Positions 60,206 through 64,000 of a stretch of DNA of 64,000 nucleotides are shown one piece after another. The DNA comes from CAVXNB01 sp963763085 (GTDB taxonomy: Bacteria > Actinomycetota > Acidimicrobiia > Acidimicrobiales > Bog-793). Where the stretch lies: NCBI GenBank assembly GCA_963763085.1, contig CAVXNB010000008.1, forward strand, positions 522,603-586,602. The letters run 5' to 3'. Positions within the stretch are counted from its first letter, which is position 1; each line of letters opens with the position of its first letter. The translations under genes and the position numbers were made by a program. The notes under the pieces are model-generated. The model worked only from the letters and a program-made list of their open reading frames with translations, searched no databases and was not told where the DNA came from.

Positions 60206-61066
60206 TGCGTGGCGTCCTCGGACGCCGTTCCGGATGAGGACCCTAGGCTCGGTCCGGTGAATGCGGGCTCGAAGTTGTCACAGTGGTCCAGTTTCGCGAC
60301 GCCTATCCGCACCCGCAGGTTGTCCTTCCCATTGTCAGTGAACAGCACGGGCCTTAGGCGCCGCTCCACACAGAATTCGAAGAACCCGTTCGACCAGTCG
60401 ATATCGTCAACGACGACGGTTGCATTGTTGCCGAGGCGTTCGTAGGCAAAACGGAAGCTCGGCACGGAGGAAGGCCATTGAGTGGTCGCTGTCGTGCAGG
60501 TACAGGTCGAACAGTTCGGGTCGCCGGGGTATCTCTAGCAAGCTGTCGCCTAGCACGAGTTCCCACCGCCCCTTGAGCCTGGCGGGGACGATGAAGCCCG
60601 GTTGGAGGTGCTGGTCATAAAGCTCGGTGTCGCCGACGAGGGGGTGGCGCACATGGTCTGTGCTCTGTCCGCCCTCACGCATGATCGAGTCCGGCAGATC
60701 GATCGATACCAGCCTTCCGTGACAGTTCTGCTCGAGGGCAGCCAGCAAGAAGGCCGTATTCCCGCCGTAGTACACCCCGGTCTCGAGGCAGGAGGTAGGG
60801 CGGAGATGGCGGACGAGCACGTACAGGAGTATGCGCTCGAACGGCGAACCAATCGACGGAGTCGATCTGCTCTCCGCGAAGATGCCGAGTGTGAATCCGT
60901 GCGCCTGCCGGACATGTCTTACCTGAGCGTTCAGGTCTGCAAGGAACTCGTGATCATGCAGGATTTCCTCATAGTAGTCCCGGAGAACGAACGGCTCGAC
61001 CGATAGAAAGTCTGCCAGCTTGTCAAGGTTCCACAAATTGCAGCGCCTCGTGTCAGCGATATCCAT
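60202..61066 (-). CDS. Class I SAM-dependent methyltransferase-like protein, frameshifted near its 3' end
   Basis: Starts at ATG 61066 (MDIADTRRCNLWNLDKLADF). The SAM-binding strand CLETGVYYGGNTAFLLAALE lies near residue 103, RLVSIDLPDSI near 128, a LVLGDSLLEIP strand near 175 and YLHDSDHSMAFLRAEL near 195. A shift near 60455 joins FRFAYERLGNNATVVVDDID and the C-terminus ending at 60202. The layout matches CmcI-like/Methyltransf_24 proteins with the DSDHSYxxxxxEL motif. It sits between transketolase and gmhA and probably methylates the sugar or its nucleotide form. The ATGA overlap with gmhA supports the corrected frame. Confidence 0.78.
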
Positions 61067-61979
61067 GCCCGGCCTCGTCCAACACGGCGCTGTCGCCGAT
61101 GGCCCTTCGCACGATGCCAAGTGCGTCGAGTCCTCCACGGCGGAGGTACGTTGCCGCCGATGCGCCGACCACGAGGTCGAACGCCGGGCTAGGAGCAGCC
61201 GACTCGATTCTGCAATCGAGTCCGAGCCTGCATCACTGCCTGGCACAGCGACGAATACAGACCGCTGTGGCCGAAGTGATCTTCCACGACGAGAACACGA
61301 TCGCGAGCGGCGAAGAAGCGGACCGAGGGCGGTCTGATCGAGGGGATGAATCTTGTTGAGAATCAATACTGACAGTTCCGGCCTGAGCTCTTGAGCTTTC
61401 AGGCATTCGATTGCCAAGGCGCCGTAGGAGACGAGTAGCAGATCGTTGCCTGTCCCGGGAAGCTCGACGATCAAGTCGTCGCTGTCAGGCAGAGTGGGGG
61501 CGCCCTTGGCGACGCGGATGTAGGCGGGGCGGTTTGCGTCAAGCGCGAGATCGAGCACCGATCCGGCGAACTCCACGACGCAGGCCGGCGTAGACATCGA
61601 CGCCCGGAAGGTTGCGGATAGCTCCCCAGTCGTCGATGAGGTGATGCGTGGGGCCTAATGGAGCGTTGTCGTATCCTGCAGAGGTCCCGAGAAGGACGAC
61701 AGGGTAGTCGTGAAGGACAACGTCGTCACGGATTTGCTCGAAGCACCGATGGACGAGGAAGTTGCCGATCGTGTAGACGACTGGGTGGAAGCCGGTGTTG
61801 CATAGTCCGGCCGCGACCCCGATCATGTTCTGCTCAGCGATGCCCACGTTAAGGAACCGGTCTGGATACGACGCTTCGATGGGTTCGACGAGGTTGATAC
61901 CCATGTCGCCGGTTACGAAGAAGATCGACGGATCCTCGGCCATCCGCCGGTGAAGCGCTTCGAAGATTCTGCCTCTCAT
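61053..61979 (-). CDS. Transketolase C-terminal subunit (split transketolase), frameshifted
   Basis: The pyrimidine-binding and C-terminal domains of a two-subunit transketolase. Frame 1 has GDMGINLVEPIEASYPDRFL and NVGIAEQNMIGVAAGL (the catalytic Glu in AEQN), then SAGYDNAPLGPTHHLIDDWG. After a shift near 61590 come PAYIRVAKG and LLLVSYGALAIECLKAQEL. Further shifts near 61305 and 61215 give VLVVEDHFGHSGLYSSL and LDALGIVRRAIGD..., with a stop at 61053. Corrected, it is ~307 residues and ends 14 nt inside the methyltransferase start. It works with the adjacent N-terminal subunit and ThDP to transfer two-carbon units, giving sedoheptulose 7-phosphate. ATG at 61979 overlaps the N-subunit stop (ATGA). 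Confidence 0.85.
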
Positions 61980-62783
61980 GGCGCCCTCTTTGACAGAGCA
62001 TCCATCGCGACAGAGAAGCTGTCAGCGTCAAGAGACCGGTAATGCCAGACGGGCTGCGCCTCCGCAAAGGGCACGCCCTTTCCCTTGACCGTGTTGGCAA
62101 GAATGACACTCGGTCTCTGCTGGCGGCGAATCGTCCCGATCGCGTCGCCGATGGCTTCGACGTCATGGCCGTCGACCTCATGCACCACGAAGCCGAATCC
62201 CGCGAAACGGTTGCTCAGGGGTGCCATGTCGATCACCTCGTTGGTGGCCCTGATGCTCGAGATGTGGTTGTTGTCGACGATCGGGATCAGCCTGCTCAGC
62301 CGACGATGGGATGCCAGCATCAGCGCCTCCCACACACTGCCCTCCTGGATCTCCCCGTCACCAAGCACACAGAAGACCAAGGCATCCCTGAAGGCCGAGC
62401 CGCAGCCCGATGGCGGCCCCTACCGCCACCGGCAGCCCGTGGCCGAGCGCCCCGGTGGAATGCTCGACTCTGGGAACAGCGTGACTCACGTGACCGGCAA
62501 GAAGGCTGCCGTCCTGGTGGTATGTCGCAAGCAGTTCCTCAGACAGCAACCCGAAGTGGTGCATAGTCGCGTACGTTGCGGCTGCGCCGTGGCCTTTGCT
62601 CACGAAGACACGGTCGCGGCCCGGGTGTCCAGTGAGGATGGCGTCGATATCGCATGCGCCGTAGACAGCGATCAGGATCTCGACCACCGACATCGAGCTG
62701 CCCAGGTGGCTCGCCGGAACGATAGAGCATCTCGAGGATCGTGCGCCTGACCGCGTCGGCTTCGGGCAGTGGTACTCACTCAC
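61976..62783 (-). CDS. Transketolase N-terminal subunit (split transketolase), frameshifted
   Basis: The ThDP-pyrophosphate-binding half of transketolase. The 5' piece has ASHLGSSMSVVEILIAVYG, VFVSKGHGAAATYAT, LAGHVSHAVPRVEHSTGALG and HGLPVAVGAAIGLRLG. The 3' piece (after a shift near 62375) has FCVLGDGEIQEGSVWEALML (the GDGE-x-Q-E-G ThDP/Mg site), IVDNNHISSIRATNEV, VDGHDVEAI and ILANTVKGKGVPF. A further shift near 62715 garbles the first ~30 codons (ADAVRRTILEMLYRSG in another frame). GTG at 62783 overlaps the epimerase stop by 4 nt. Sedoheptulose 7-phosphate production for gmhA is the likely role, separate from the housekeeping enzyme. Confidence 0.85.
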
Positions 62784-63704
62784 CCGGCCTCAGGGCGGGG
62801 GCGTTCGCGGTCATCGGTGGTCGCTACCGGTTCGAGGGACGCGTTGATCTCAGCGATCCCAGACTCGATCGATATCTCAGGTCGCCATCGGAGCATCTTC
62901 TTGGCCTTTTCACTAATGGGATTGCGTATGCTGGCGGCTTCAGGATCTCGTTCTATGACGCGAGGTTGCCGTCCAGTGATCAGGGCGGACAGCTCAAGGA
63001 TCCGCCCGAGCGTGACGAGCTCGTCTCCAGCCAGATTGAATCTCTCGAATCCCGGATTGCCGACCGAGGCAATAATTCCCTTGGCGATGTCCTGGACGTG
63101 TACGAATCGGCGAGCCGTTGCCTTACTGCCGACTACAACCTCGTCTTGTGTCCGCACGCTGTTCAGGAGCGACTCGACCAATCGCCAATTCGCCGCTCGA
63201 GGGCCATAGATGATGCCGAATCGCAGGACCGTCCCGGCTGGGAGGACACGTCGTACCGCTACACGGGGGGCCATCTCGCCCGAAGCTGGTCGCTGCGTAC
63301 TCGTTCAGGACTCCCTGGACGTCGATGATCGAACTTTCGTCCTGTGCCTCGTCTCCGGCGACCTCGCCGTACACCCACTCACTTGAAGCCAGGATCACCT
63401 GCCTTATCCTGCGCCCGAGGGCCGCAGACACGACGTTGGCCGTACCGGTTACGTTCACATCGAAAGCGACCCGCGGGTCGGCGGCACAGTCGGAATCACG
63501 AGAGACCACGGCCAGGTGGATCCACGCGTCACCGCCTTTGGGGAGGTGACGTTCCAGGTCGGGGCTCCGGATGTCGACGGCGACACCACCCCCGAGGCTC
63601 GGCTCGACAGCGTCGATCGTGACGACGTCATTTCCGGTCTCGGCGAGTAGCGGAACCAGCGCCCGGCCAACAAAGCTCTCAGCGCCTGTGACAACGATAT
63701 TCAT
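62780..63704 (-). CDS. NAD-dependent epimerase/dehydratase (extended SDR), frameshifted
   Basis: Begins MNIVVTGAESFVGRALVPLL (a GxxxxVG variant of the Rossmann motif). It continues with DAWIHLAVVSRDSD, FDVNVTGTANVVSAA, ILASSEWVYGE (SS catalytic region) and NEYAAT, and after shifts near 63285 with VLRFGIIYGPRAANWRLVES, TARRFVHVQDIAKGII and a C-terminal KAKKMLRWRPEISIESGI. The bridging frame reads KLRARWPP, restoring the active-site YAATK. Role: epimerisation or dehydration of a nucleotide sugar, perhaps the heptose. It is first of the six-gene minus-strand sugar operon. ATG at 63704. The substrate is unknown. Confidence 0.83.
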
Positions 63705-64000
63705 GACATGGCCTTAGCTTCGGGCAGCTTGGAACAGCGGTCACATCAGTGTAAGAGGGGACATGCTGCCAAATTATGCCTCTTGTCAGGCCTAGATCGG
63801 AACATCGTCGAGTCCCGCATAGGGCTGAGGTATGCTCGCCGTCAGGTCTAATTCGAATCTCGCGGGTCATGACGAGCCTGGAGGCGGTGTGCCGGAACAC
63901 GAAGCGTCGTGAGGAAGGACCAACCTGTTGAGCGCGGCCTCCGAGTTCGAACGGACCATTCGGTAGATGAAGGGGGCGCCCGATCGGCCAAGGCAAGCGG
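63705..64000. other. No convincing gene at the right edge
   Basis: About 296 bp upstream of the epimerase gene, with lower GC than the rest near 63730-63850. One minus-strand frame (63679-63996) is open, but its translation is not protein-like; another short frame reads FIYRMVRSNSEAALNRLVLP near 63910-63970, which could be the tail of a broken gene beyond the window. The promoter of the sugar operon should lie here, but no clear -35/-10 pair is visible. Confidence 0.4.

Noticed and set aside
63679..63996. 105-codon minus-strand open frame at the right edge
   Set aside because: No conserved pattern, ends inside the epimerase start, and the neighbourhood is full of frameshifts.

Overview
The window is a GC-rich chromosomal segment with tightly packed, often 4-bp-overlapping genes and frequent GTG starts. 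It most likely comes from an uncultured, probably soil-dwelling actinobacterium. The pointers are mycofactocin-type short-chain dehydrogenases, an F420-type LLM oxidoreductase, an FrhB-like F420 dehydrogenase subunit, the actinobacterial trio histidine phosphatase/DUF3090/SCO1664, and apparently leaderless promoters. The lineage within Actinomycetota (Acidimicrobiia or Thermoleophilia would fit) cannot be fixed from the sequence alone.

Layout. 0-13.9 kb is an acyl-CoA catabolic island: three SDRs, two thiolase-type enzymes with an OB-fold partner, a B12-type acyl-CoA mutase large subunit, two AMP-forming CoA ligases, an MmgE/PrpD protein, a cyclase-family hydrolase and an aldo/keto reductase. 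13.9-18.2 kb holds an FkbM methyltransferase, tRNA-Arg(CCT), a Nudix hydrolase and an amidase. 18.3-19.8 kb is a decayed IS66 element with recognisable ends. 19.9-33 kb is general accessory and housekeeping sequence: a drug-type MFS pump with a divergent TetR regulator and a perfect palindromic operator, a CHASE-GGDEF-EAL protein, a UbiE-like/UbiA-like pair, a DUF1800/DUF1501 Tat pair, sulfur-related MBL and rhodanese proteins, and a DEAD-box helicase.

34-49 kb is the most unusual part. A plus-strand set (ACP, Sfp-type phosphopantetheinyl transferase, second ACP, stand-alone adenylating ligase, HisC-like aminotransferase, and further on a fused double alpha/beta hydrolase) is interrupted by a minus-strand DUF4129/MoxR/DUF58 operon. 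It is followed by a minus-strand operon of an FAD/NAD(P)-binding protein, a MetA-type acyltransferase, a MetY-type sulfhydrylase and a second phosphopantetheinyl transferase (AcpS type). I infer a carrier-protein-tethered pathway for an amino- or sulfur-containing acyl unit. The ACP + ligase + paired-hydrolase combination recalls the accessory module of proteobacterial exosortase-A/EPS loci, but no exosortase is present here.

49-54 kb carries an FrhB-like protein, a family-5 uracil-DNA glycosylase, the conserved actinobacterial trio and an LLM oxidoreductase. 54-63.7 kb is a surface-glycan locus: two GT2 enzymes, one GT4, a flippase, and a minus-strand operon of an epimerase, a split transketolase, a methyltransferase, GmhA and GmhB, consistent with a heptose-type sugar. 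Almost every gene from 55.2 kb to the right edge contains one or more single-base frameshifts, yet the shifted frames remain fully protein-like and the corrected stop codons fall exactly on the next start codon. I read this as consensus error near a contig end rather than real decay.
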